NCBI RefSeq assembly: GCF_026914185.1
Contig: NC_070571.1
Coordinates: 620,001-684,000 of the forward strand
DNA: 64,000 bases
Source: Puccinia triticina
Taxonomy: Eukaryota; Basidiomycota; Pucciniomycetes; Pucciniales; Pucciniaceae
Direction: 5' to 3'
In this document: in pieces, positions 22,860 to 32,241 of the stretch
Layout: each line of letters starts with the position of its first letter
How positions within the stretch are numbered: the stretch's first letter is position 1
Notes under the pieces: model-generated
What the model saw: only the letters and a program-made list of their open reading frames with translations
What the model was told of the DNA's origin: nothing
Databases searched by the model: none
Position numbers and translations under genes: made by a program

Positions 22860-24054
22860 GACTGAAATAAAATAAAAAATTGAGAGCCTTAGCATTGCGA
22901 GATGAGAGGTCAGAGTGAGACAAAACAACACAATGATACCATCAAAAAAAAATCCAATCAGATTGGGGTTGATGTGCAGGTTGCTTCTGGCCAAAGGAAA
23001 AAGTGGATCAATGCTACCCTTGAGAAAGGAGTTTGGAGAGGTTTCTTGCTGAGAACTGATTGGAGTAGAAACTTGTTGTCCTTTTGATGGAGTGACCAAG
23101 GTATTGTTGTCTTCAGTACGGCCCAATTGCATTTGAGGTTCTGTTGACTGACTCGCAGAGGTCAAGGCCAAGGGCAGAGGGTTTCTGATTTTGCCCAATA
23201 TTTCCTTCCTGCGTGCACATAGATATTCCCAAAGTCCATCATCAGCAGACATGATGTCCTGTAACATCACCCTGAGCTCAGAGTTCTGCTCTTTGACGGC
23301 AGCAAACCGCTCTTGAATTTTGTTCAGTTGGTTTGCCGCGGTGATCCTTTGGTCGGCGTCCTTGGTTGCTTTCTCAAGCAAATTGAGATTTTGGTGACAG
23401 AAATCGTTATCCTTGACCTGGCGTTTTTCTTTCTGGATCCCATCAGGCCGTTTATAATGAGAAGGAGGTAGTACTTTCACTTGCCTCTTGCAATACCACT
23501 CTAGAATCAACAGTCAAAGTCAATTGAGACCCGACGTCATTGGAGATCAAGGAGGCCGGATGTAAGGATGAGGTTGCCAAGGATCGCGCACCGTTTCTTG
23601 CTTTCCCGTCAAGCATGGTCTTCCACTTTTGCAACACCTTGAGCAGGTTCCAGGCACTTTCATATACAAAGATCTTCTTTTCAGTGCGGAGGAACATCTT
23701 CTTTGCATTGGTTAGCAAATCACTTGGTGTGGATCCGGACGCCAGATTTTCTGATATCTGATCATATATGGCTGCAAATCGGAGGATGGCAGCTTGAATT
23801 AGCTTCCATCTCAACAAATCAACAAAAAACATCAGCACAAATGAAATCATGGAAACTGGAAGGCCAGAAAAAAAAAGCCTGGTTTGTGACTGTTGAGCAT
23901 CTCTCTGGGGTCCTGAAGTGTAGGTATTGTAATCATTGGCAATCTGCACGAAGAATTTGTCCTTGGTTTGTTGATTTGATCGGATAGAATCTTCAGAGAC
24001 AACGGCCCAGCTTTTCGCAAGTTGGGTGTCTTCTTCCAAAGTAAAATTTGGGGC
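22860..24054 (-). pseudogene. Myb/SANT-like DNA-binding protein of the PIF/Harbinger-associated type
   Basis: Read on the minus strand: APNFTLEEDTQLAKSW, then SNQQTKDKFFVQIANDYNTY, is a trihelix/SANT-like fold like the second gene of Harbinger elements, often annotated as NAM-associated in rusts. A 69-nt intron (23810-23878) follows QSQT; its donor is GC rather than GT. After it come AYDQ-type helices and WKTMLDGKARNGARS. The C-terminal half (KRPDGIQKEKRQVKD, then a Glu/Gln-rich coiled coil) is in another frame, so there is a frameshift near 23455. The frame then runs into the MULE end at 22846. The 5' end lacks an ATG in frame. It would bind transposon ends and help the transposase; this copy looks dead. 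Confidence 0.75.
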
Positions 24055-24635
24055 ACATTTTTATAATTAAGAACTGGAGTCCAAGGCGGCTTTGCCGCTG
24101 CAGGGAAATAATACAATTCCCACAAATCTAGCATTAACTCATTCCCCACCCCCCCTACTTAGCTTCACAGTATTTGCAACTTGACACCTTCTCACACCTC
24201 CAGAAGCCCTGATCAAACTGGATCTGCAACAATAACTCTCTCAAGAGTTTAAAGCGGCTTTGCCGCTGCAGTGTACCAAGGGAGTATTCTGTCACCCTTG
24301 ACAGGCTGACTTTCATAAGTGATAATAGTTACATACAGATCAAACTGCTGAATTTCTAAGTATTGGTTGAGTTAACAGATCTGAGCTTAAGTTTCTCTCA
24401 GAGAATACCACAAGCATAACAACCCTATAGTAGAGTTGCTCTCAAGCTATCAGCAAATGAATGAACGTGGGACCCTGCCAAGCATCTGCTGAGCTAGATT
24501 GTTTAAACAGTAGCCATACAACCTTTTTTTCCAAAATGATGCTCATGAATAAAATTTGGTAGCAATTTTGGATTTTTTTTTGAACTGACATACTCATGTA
24601 GTTGCTCAGAGCTGGTAGCAAAATTGCTTCAGGTT
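24055..24635. other. No gene seen; twin GCGGCTTTGCCGCTGCAG motifs
   Basis: AT-rich sequence. GCGGCTTTGCCGCTGCAG occurs twice (about 24088-24105 and 24253-24270) and can form a small hairpin (GCGGC-TTT-GCCGC). No open frame with family character. Confidence 0.5.
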
Positions 24636-25060
24636 TGGAGATGGCAAACGGGTTCCCGCGCAGCAGTACCCGGCACCTGCCGGCGGGTACTCATCAGGGT
24701 GGCGGGTACCGCCGCCGCAGGTGCCAAGTACGGGTACGGGTGTCTGTTTTTGTGCAATTTTTAGGCGGGTACCTAGGTAGCGCCGCTTGATACCCGCCAA
24801 TACTGCTGCCTCTTTTCCGCTGTATATTTCCCCGACCCCCTTCTGGAATTGTCTCCTGCAATTACTGTGTGATATCCCCGGCTGCAGTGCCACAAGCTGG
24901 CCAAGAGAGATTCCTCTTGGAGAGCTGGTGTATCTACACATACCAGCTTGCCAAGAGGGAGTCCTCTTGGCGAGCACTGGTATACACACACCAGCTCGCC
25001 AAGAGGGATTCCTCTTGTCAAGCAGGTATACAAACACCTGCTCGCTGAGAGGGATTCTGT
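24636..25060. mobile_element. Palindromic-minisatellite element, GGTACC-type end (partial)
   Basis: The left end reads GGAGATGGCAAACGGGTTCC and continues GGCGGGTACC and AAGTACGGGTACGGGT, matching the reversed end at 29797 and the block at 29700-29760. The interior (24890-25055) holds hairpin units: CCAAGAGRGATTCCTCTTGG next to GAGCTGGTATACACACACCAGCTC-like arms (cores CCTCTTGGCGAGC and CACACCAGCTC). The right end is not recognised. It is the same minisatellite as 28437-28870. Confidence 0.6.
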
Positions 25061-25829
25061 TAGTATTCATGTATTCTAGCTCTCAGTTTTTTCACCAGTC
25101 TAAATTAGAATAGCTTTATATTGTTTTTACCTGTTTTGTAGCATATTGTTTTCACTATTTATAGTCTGAGTTTGTTGATCCAGAAAAGAAAACTCATTGA
25201 GTCTTTCCCTCTTTCATTCATCCATTGAAATATTTACAGTCTTGCTTCTCCGACAGAAGCTATCTTTTAGATAATGGTCCTTTGTTGGCCGGATATTGTT
25301 CTTCTTCATTTAAGCTGAAGGCCCTTTTTTGGCCGGGTATCATCCTTCTTAGATAGTTCATGGTCCTTTGTCAACCTCATACATTCATCTTCATATTGTA
25401 ATGGTCCTTTGTTGACCCTCCCACATATTTCATGTTCCTTTGTTGGTTAACATACTATTTGGTTTACTCTTCTACTCATTCATGGTGTCATTAGCATTTA
25501 GATTACTGTACCAATCTCATTATCAGAACATCCACCATTTCTCATTACGGTCTCTTACATAGTCGACCAAATTTCTTACTGGCATTGTTGGAACATCCAA
25601 CTGTTATATTGTCTCCGGAAAACCCACCAATATCTTCTTTCAACCTCGGTCGTGTGAATTACAAAGGCAATCACATCAGACTAGCAACAAGCAGCCCACC
25701 ACATCCAACAATGACGGTATATCATATCACCCATCTTGATCATCTGCCTTGGATTCCTACGGGGTGTCCAATCAAATCATCTTCATTGTGATCTCTCGAC
25801 CTCTTGAACCCCTTGTTAGCCGTCCAAAT
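25061..25829. repeat. Spaced repeats of TGGTCCTTTGTTGG; otherwise no gene
   Basis: Five degenerate copies of ATGGTCCTTTGTTGRCC occur at about 25274, 25318, 25359, 25401 and 25433, spaced 30-45 bp. Between them are TCATTC- and CATCTTC-rich stretches. This may be the outer part of the Copia-3 3' LTR. A frame at 25749-26138 lies over simple repeats and is not believed. Confidence 0.5.
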
Positions 25830-26303
25830 GTGGACTCATTGTTGTCTTATTGGACTTGTTGTAGTAGGATTGGACTTGTCATTGTCGTATTGGACTTGTC
25901 GTTGTTGGATTGGTTTGTTGCCGGAGAATTGGACTTGTTGTTGTTGGATTGTGTAAGATGCCCTATAGATATAGGCAAATGGGATCTGGAAGATACAGTC
26001 CCGTTGCTGGTGGATCCTGGTCTCCAATCTTGGTATAGATTGCAAGATAAACAAATGGAAATGCTACTAACCTGGACGATACAGTCCCTTCACTGTCAGC
26101 TGTCGGCGCTGGTGGATCCCGGTCTCCAATCTTGGTGAGGAAAAAGATTGGAGCCGGGGCGCGGGATTGTCCAGACTAAATAGTATCTACAAGCCCTAAC
26201 CGGGTGAAACCCCCGTGACATCACAGACTAGGTTTGCCGCTAAGTACATGATTGTGGTTTTGTAATCTTGGTTCTAACTCCATGATCCGGCTATCCTCTA
26301 ACA
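25830..26303 (-). mobile_element. 3' LTR of reverse-strand Copia-3 (inner part)
   Basis: On the minus strand a G-run polypurine tract (26304-26319) is followed by TGTTAGAGGATAGCC at 26303, the expected LTR start. The outer LTR limit is unclear. It contains two copies of GGTGGATCC(T/C)GGTCTCCAATCTTGG (cores at about 26008-26033 and 26110-26137). It also holds about six units of TTGGACTTGTTGTTG (25850-25950). Confidence 0.6.
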
Positions 26304-26335
26304 CCTCCCCCCCCCCCCCCCCAAGATTGCAAAAA

Positions 26336-27960
26336 CTACCCACCCATGCCTAATTGAATCAAAGCTCCCGTCATTTTTGTTGGCCCTAATCTTTTTGTCA
26401 GCACATCCGCCAATTGGTTGGTCCATGAAGTCTTGATGTTGTTTTCCCTGATCAAATCATTGACAAAATAAAAGGCGCGTCGGAAATATTTGGTCTTCTT
26501 TTTTGAGGTGTTGTCCGTCGCAATCATGATGGCCGCTGTGGTAAGACTAATCCACTTACAAACACATCAAAAATAGGGAAAAATTAATATAATAGTATAT
26601 TATAAAGTACAAACAAAACCCTTCTAGCACAAAATATAATGCAACCTACAGATCATAAAGACGTGTCAGTTAATTTATCACCCAGAAAACCAGTAACAGT
26701 CTACTTAATCACATAATCAAATACATAGTAGAATCCTAGTTTCACATACAAATCACATAAATTACATAGTACAAATTTACTCTAGGACTGGAAGGGACAC
26801 TTCTGAAAGATTCCATTATCACATTTTAGAAAATCTACTCTTAGACAATGTTTTCACCCCAGAGAGGAACAAGCCAAGTGATCATAATCCAAAGTAGTAT
26901 ACTATTTCACAAATATCATGTACAGCTTCCCAATATAGGTTATTATTTCACACTACAACTGTACAGCATCCCAAAGTAGCATACTATTTCACACTTGTAA
27001 AATCCACTCTCAGACTAGTTTATTTACTATATAAGGAGGCCTCTTCTGCCCCTCAATGTTCCCTTTCTTCCCCATGCCGGCATAAATAGTAATATTAAGA
27101 AATTACTTCCGCTTCCATCACCCATCTAAATAGTAAGATCATAATAGTATTAATTATGATATAAGTTGAAATCATGAATTGATAAATTGATAACATTCAA
27201 ATATAACTTGGTCATTCCAAAAGTCACTTACATCAAAAATATAACACTTCTCATCCCACGCACAGAATCCTGGTTCTTAGGGTCTGTAGTTGAAATACTT
27301 GAGAATATTTCTTCTAATTTAGCCACACTATAAATTCTAGTGTACATTCTCCCAGAGCTTATTCAAGGAAGGCAGCCCTTCAAGCACCTTATAGTTTAAG
27401 CTTACTCAGTTTTGCTATTATTATTTTCCAAGCTCAGATCACGCCTTGCGTAGAAGTTTCACACCGCTTTGTTGTTGCAATATTGCATCACAATTTTTGG
27501 CTGAAATCCAATTTCTTCAAAAATATTGAGAAGGTGTGCTAGTTGCTGAGCACCCTCCAACAATGCCAGGTATTCCGCCGCACAAGTCAACATTGCCACC
27601 ACTGTCTGCCTCTTCTACCCCCATGCAATGCTGTTTCCGTCATGGGTCACCAGATATCCCGTTGTTTACCGCTTGTGTTCCCTGCCCCAGTTCGCGTCCG
27701 TCCAAATGTCCAGTTCCCCAGATCCCACTGAGTACACCAAAGATTCTTCCGTCGTCCTTCTGAGATAGCCAATTAACCAATCAAGTGCTTTCCAGTGTGA
27801 TGTCAATGGCGCTGCGCAAAAACGGGCCAGGAGATCAACCGCGTAGGCCAGGTCTGGTCTTGTGCTGAACTTTGGAAGCATTCTCGCCGTTGCCAAAGCA
27901 TCTTTGGCTCCGTAGAAGCCTCCGGTCTCAACTGATTTTCCCCAGCTTAGCTCAGTTCAC
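26336..27960 (-). pseudogene. Copia-3 reverse transcriptase/RNase H C-terminus, split by a solo LTR
   Basis: Minus strand: GGFYGAKDALATARMLPKF, TRPDLAYAVDLLARFC, then ELDIWTDANWG (RNase H) at 27660-27960. Next come TCAAEYLALLEGAQQLA and QPKIVMQYCNNKA, reaching the solo LTR at 27463. The frame resumes at 26532 with IMIATDNTSKKKTKYFRR and WTNQLADVLTKRLGP, the C-terminal end of a Copia polyprotein. One stop lies near the HDGNSIAWG motif. Removing the LTR joins the codons exactly. Confidence 0.88.
26537..27463 (+). mobile_element. Solo LTR (927 bp) inserted in Copia-3
   Basis: Starts TGTGGTAAGACT and ends GTTTCACA, with TG...CA ends. It has perfect CCGC flanks (26533-26536, 27464-27467). The duplication is confirmed independently by the Copia reading frame, which needs only one CCGC. 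It is AT-rich with a TATA box near 27025 (CTATATAAGGAGGCC). Confidence 0.9.
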
Positions 27961-28222
27961 TTGAAAATTGATATCATCTATGTGGACACAATTCCTGACA
28001 TGCTAAATTGGATCCCTTTGTTCCCAAAGCAACTTGGCTTGGTCTCCTGAATCCATCCACTCAAACTTTCTTCATCAACCCTGTATCACATCATGACCCT
28101 CATCTCATCTTGAACTCAACACTATCAGCATTGTTGAATTTCATATTATTATTGAAGACATTTATCTATTGAACTTGTGAAAAGTATGGTCCGAGTGAAG
28201 TGGGTATTGAACCCACAACCTC

Positions 28223-28249
28223 GTGTACTGTGAGTGTCAAACTCACATA

Positions 28250-28291
<42 letters not shown>

Positions 28292-28293
28292 AC
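28223..28293 (-). ncRNA. tRNA-like cloverleaf, 71 nt
   Basis: Minus strand: acceptor GTGTACT pairs with AGTACAC (7/7). D arm GCTC-AATGGTTA-GAGC, T arm GTGAG-TTTGACA-CTCAC, and a 17-nt anticodon-arm segment (TCACT-CATGAAT-GCTGA, one mismatch) complete the fold. Segment lengths (7-2-4-8-4-1-17-4-5-7-5-7) match a class I tRNA. The anticodon loop has A, not U, at position 33, so it is unlikely to be a normal translating tRNA. A second T-arm-like hairpin (GTGGG-TTCAATA-CCCAC) lies just downstream. The element at 30828-31732 has the same plan. It may be a tRNA-derived repeat. Confidence 0.5.
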
Positions 28294-28436
28294 ATTGCAT
28301 GGAAATGAGTTTGAGGTGATGACACACATAATATGCAAGAGGTTGCAAACTAAGGGCCTTTAACATTGGCATTTTGGTACGCTGCAACTGAGCAGACAAT
28401 CTACTCTCAATATTATTTACCTCTTTATATATTAAA

Positions 28437-28870
28437 CGGCGAGCAGGTATGCACCCACCAGATTTCTGAGAGGGATTCCTCTTGGTGAGCAGGTATATGC
28501 TCACCAGCCCGCCAAGAGGGATTCCTCTTGGCGAGCAGGTATACCATATACACACACAAGCTCGCCAAGAGGTCAGAGAGCTGGTATACACACACCAGCT
28601 TGCCAAGAGGGATTCCTCTTGGCAAGCACTGGTATACACACACCAGCTCGCCGAGAGAGATTCCTCTTGGCGAGCTGGTATACACACACCAGCTTGCCGA
28701 GAGGGATTCCTCTTGGCAAGCACTGGTATACACACACCAGCTCGCCAAGAGAGATTCCTCTTGGCGAGCTGGTATATGTATACTTGCTCACCAAGAGAAA
28801 TACTCTCTTGGTGGCAGGTATACTGATACCAGCTCGCCGAGGCCCAAGAGGGATCCCTCTTGGTGACCAG
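28437..28870. repeat. Palindromic minisatellite (CCTCTTGGCGAGC/CACACCAGCTC hairpins)
   Basis: About nine alternating units of CAAGAGGGATTCCTCTTGGCGAGC (core GGATTCCTCTTGGC) and GGTATACACACACCAGCTCGC (core TACACACACCAGC). Each is self-complementary around GGGATTCC or the TACACAC spacer. Long open frames on both strands here (up to 236 codons) are translations of the repeat, not genes. Confidence 0.9.
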
Positions 28871-28879
28871 GCACATCTA

Positions 28880-29800
28880 AAAAAACAACTTGGCGGGTAC
28901 CTCTGGTACCTGCCAGAAAGACCCAGGTACCGCCAAGCTTAACCAAGCCTCTCTGGAGGAGAGCCCCGCAGGGTCTCTGTCTCACAGAGAGGCTTGCCCC
29001 CAAGCCACCGATTTTGGCGTGAGAGCTGACGAGCCTGGGGCCCAACCAAGCCCCATTTTTCCTTTGATCCATATATCTCACACCCATTTTTTGCTCAATA
29101 GGGACATGAGTGGTGCGGCCTTGTAGGCTAGCTTCTTGCACAGGCAGCCATCCACTAATCAGCTTTTTATCCCCCCAGCTGGCCGCTGGACACCCTTGCA
29201 AATTCACTGCTGAGCTTGCTTTAACAAATCAAGGTTTTTTTCCAACTCCTGTACATCAAGCATACCAATATAAATATTATGCGTTGATCATGAATTGAGA
29301 AGTGGACTTGTTCAAACATATGCATTTTCATGTAATTACAAGCAGAAAATACTGCTTCCATGCACTTACCAAAGATGCAGAAGTGTACAATCATTCCCAG
29401 AATCTTGGAAGCTTGATTTTACAAGCTTTGTAACTCCAAGACCGTTTAAGATAAAAATATGTGGCCTATGTAGGTTTGAATGCCAGATGCAGGGCTTCAA
29501 TCTGGCACCAGGGCGGCCTGATTGGCCCGCAGGACGCAATTTTAGTGTGGTGTCAAAGTTTGACACCAGCCAAATGGGTTGAGGCAGTCCTCAGCGCTCA
29601 CACCAAATTTCCCCGCTTACTCCCAAGTCCCTCCTTTGGAGGCTTGCGCGAGGGGCGCCAGCCTGCCAACTCAGAAGGGAGGACTGACTAAGTTCGGGTA
29701 CCGCCGCCACGGGTGACAAGTACGGGTACGGGTATCTGTTTTGGGCCAAAAAGGCAGGTGGTACCCGGACACGCGGCGGGTACCCGGGTACCGATTGCCA
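28880..29800. mobile_element. GGTACC-type element end carrying a nested fold-back insertion
   Basis: 28885-28935 (GGCGGGTACCTCTGGTACC...) and 29697-29797 (GGGTACCGCCGCCACGGG... ending CCGATTGCCATCTC) are GGTACC-rich ends of the type at 24636. Between them, 28936-29697 starts GCTTAACCAAGCCTCTC and ends AGGACTGACTAAGTTC, with hairpins (CTCTGTCTCACAGAG; CCCTCCTTTGGAGG). This resembles the CCTCC fold-back ends of the MITE at 37887. The middle (29200-29600) is unique-looking with no gene. Both assignments are tentative. Confidence 0.45.
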
Positions 29801-30059
29801 TCTCTATTCAGGTTAGAGAAAAATGCACTAAGCAGTCCAAAAAAATTTGTAAAACTTGCAAATGGCTAAAAATCAAACATTTCATGGAGGGGGTGAAGAT
29901 TACATTTGTGAACACACTCAGGTAAATGGTATTAAAAATGGGTTTTCCAGCACAAAAACCAGTTTTTCCCCATACCAAAAGTGCATTGTGGCCCATATTT
30001 ACATGAGCTGGTTCAATAGAGGTTTGCCAGGGTAATCTTACCAAGCCAGTTACTGGCGC

Positions 30060-30690
30060 CAAAGAGGCCTGCGGATGATTCCCCCTTCAAACCTTATATG
30101 AATCCGGCGAACTCAGCGGAGGACTCTGCCAAAAAAGAACCAGGCGAAGTCAGCAAATGGATCCTCCCTGGAAACTGAAGAAACAGGCGGCCCCAAAGAT
30201 TCAAAAGCTAAAGATTAAGCTGAAACCGCCTTAACCGCCAGCGAAATTGGAAAAATTGGCTTTGCCAATGTCAGAGCCGCAAGACGCCTCAGGCGGAACG
30301 CCCTGGCCTGCTTCTGCGCCTACTCGCGGGCCTGGACGTCGTAGCCAAAGGGTCGCAAAGGCGGGAAATAAACTTGCCTGATGATCTACATTTCTAGTTT
30401 TAAGCCTTGTAAAATTCTACTCTCATTGTTGTTTTGTGGAATTTTACAAAGTTTCTTTGACACGTGTATGCCTTGTAAAAGCTGAAATCTTGCAATTTTG
30501 AAGGTTTGGGCTCTGGGGGGTATCTTTACAAGGTTATATTTTTGCAAGGCATATACAGTGTAAACATTGCCTTGTGAAACTCAACTATTCACACCCCTGA
30601 CGTGGTTTTGCACAGACGTTTTTGCAAGGCTTGGGTTTACAAGGCTAGTGTAAGTCGAAATACCTTGTAAAATTCTGTCAGGTTGTGGTT
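30060..30690 (+). mobile_element. 3' remnant of a MULE-like element (TTTTACAAGG subterminal repeats)
   Basis: 30060-30380 reads as the basic, broken C-terminal end of a protein (GRRSQRVAKAGNK-like tail), comparable with the end of the MULE gene at 22305. It is followed at 30390-30680 by many CTTGTAAAA/TTTTACAAGG motifs and TTTTGCAAGGC. The layout, tail then TTTTACAA repeats, matches 22300-22846 although the motif differs. No terminus or target duplication was identified. Confidence 0.45.
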
Positions 30691-30827
30691 CTGCTACTCT
30701 TAGCTTTATCATACCTGCTGGTGTCACTCATTCATGACCTGTCATTTACAGGTCTTACCCTCAATTAGGGATCTTCATGTGACACCAGTGGATGTTGATT
30801 CACCCACCTGCAGCTGTTCATATCCAA

Positions 30828-31732
30828 GCGTCCTTACACTGCGGGCATCTCGATGTCGCTGCGGACCGCAGCGACATCTGACAATTCAGTGGGGATTCAA
30901 ACCCAGCGCGACAAGTAATGCAGCGACACTTGGCTGTCTGATGGACAGCCGGCCACCGGGGTATGTACACACAACGCACCTCTCGATGGCCGGCACAACG
31001 ACCGGTCACCGAGAGGAGTACGCACTCCTCTCAATGGCTGGCCCAAGGACCGGCCATCAGGAGGAGTCCTTGTGCCGGCCATTGAGAGTTGTCCACACTC
31101 CTCTCAATGACCAGCATAACGACTGGTCATTGGGAGGAGGAGTCCACACTCCTCTCAATGACCAGCACAAGGACCGGTCATCGGGAGGAGGAATCCATAC
31201 TCCTCTCAATGCCAACACAGGCCGGCGTCGAGAGGAGTACATGCACCTCGATGCCCGGTCTGTGCCGTTCATCAAGGGAAGTGTGTATGTACTCCTCCCA
31301 ATGACCGGGCCTTGGGCCAGCCATCAAGAGGAGTGCGTACTCCTCTTGGTGACCGGTCGTTGTGCCGGCCATCGAGAGGTGTCTGTACTCCTCTTGACGC
31401 CGGTGTGTGCTGGCATCAAGAGGAGTGTGGACTCCTCCCGATGACCGGTCCATGAGCTGGTCACCGAGAGGAGTGAGAGGAGTGTGTTATAATCCTCTTG
31501 ATGGCCGGCACAAGGACCTGTCATCGAGAGGTTGTTATGTATTGGTGGCTGGCTGTCCAAAGGCAAATCGATCAGCCGGCCAGATGTCGCTGCAGCTGAC
31601 GCTGCATTCTGATATGCAGCGTCATGATGTCGCTGCGGCCCGCAGCGACAGCGAGATGCCCGCAGTGTTAGTACAGTGGTTAGTACACTTGACATGGATA
31701 TAAGAGACATGGGTTAAACTCCCATAGGACAC
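30828..31732 (+). ncRNA. tRNA-like cloverleaf, 71 nt, split by a DNA element
   Basis: Joining 30828-30836 to 31671-31732 gives acceptor GCGTCCT/AGGACAC (6/7 pairs). The D arm is GTAC-AGTGGTTA-GTAC, the 17-nt anticodon segment CTTGA-CATGGAT-ATAAG, and the T arm ATGGG-TTAAACT-CCCAT. Segment lengths are identical to the element at 28223, and the anticodon loops (CATGGAT, CATGAAT) are nearly the same, with A at position 33. A-box-like TAGTACAGTGG and B-box-like GGGTTAAACTCCC are present. The interruption at positions 7-9 is the 30837-31667 insertion. Confidence 0.5.
30837..31667. mobile_element. CACTG-ended non-autonomous DNA element with minisatellite interior
   Basis: Inverted ends of about 45 bp: CACTGCGGGCATCTCGATGT on the left, and the same with a few changes on the reversed right end. 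Each is followed by a GCTGCGG-CCGCAGC hairpin. It is flanked by TTA on both sides (30834-30836, 31668-31670). CACTG ends plus a 3-bp duplication are the mark of CACTA/CMC elements. The interior (30960-31545) is the GACCGGTCATCGAG palindromic minisatellite. No transposase. Open frames of up to 236 codons are repeat translations. Confidence 0.85.
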
Positions 31733-32241
31733 ATAATATTTTATGGAGTTTCACAAATTCAACTGGGTAGGTTTTTTGGTTAATTTTCCAAAGTACCTCT
31801 TTTGCAAGGCTCAAAGGCCAGGGAAATATTTACAATATATACATTTATAATGATTTCTCCTTTTTGAAGATCTCTAGAATGCGTCATTCGTGTGTGTGCC
31901 TCAAGTTGATACCGCCGTCGACTTTGTGGACAGATTAATGAACCGCTGAGGTTCCCGCATGTTCACCCGCTTTAATCTCATCAATCCCTTGGAGAGCACC
32001 TTCAATGACCTCCGAATTCGTCGTGACCAATATGCTATGCAGATGAGAGAAGAAATTGATCGACTGGTTAGCTATCCTAGCATTTTTTTTAAGAAACCCT
32101 GTTTCCAAAATTTATTCGACTTACTGGATTACCCTCAAATGATGAGTTCTTTCCGAAACCAAAGCAGAGTAAAACGGAGGTTGAAACAACAATGAGCACC
32201 GCACATGGGAAAAAAACGACAGTCTCTCGGCTCGCTTTGGT
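31733..32241. other. Spacer with a short unassigned + frame (31959-32195)
   Basis: After AT-rich sequence, a + frame from ATG 31959 to 32195 (78 codons, starting MFTRFNLINPLESTFNDLRI) has ordinary amino-acid composition but no recognised family. It is on the strand opposite the neighbouring gene and ends 46 bp from that gene's stop. It may be a fragment; no function proposed. Confidence 0.3.

Noticed and set aside
25749..26138. 129-codon frame
   Set aside because: Runs through TTGGACTTG repeats and the Copia-3 LTR.
28166..28876. Open frame of 236 codons on the minus strand
   Set aside because: It is the translation of the palindromic minisatellite (repeating ECQ/LASWCVYT-like units) and overlaps equally long frames on the other strand.
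30734..31444. Open frame of 236 codons on the plus strand
   Set aside because: It crosses the TIR and minisatellite interior of the CACTG-ended element, with repeat-driven composition only.
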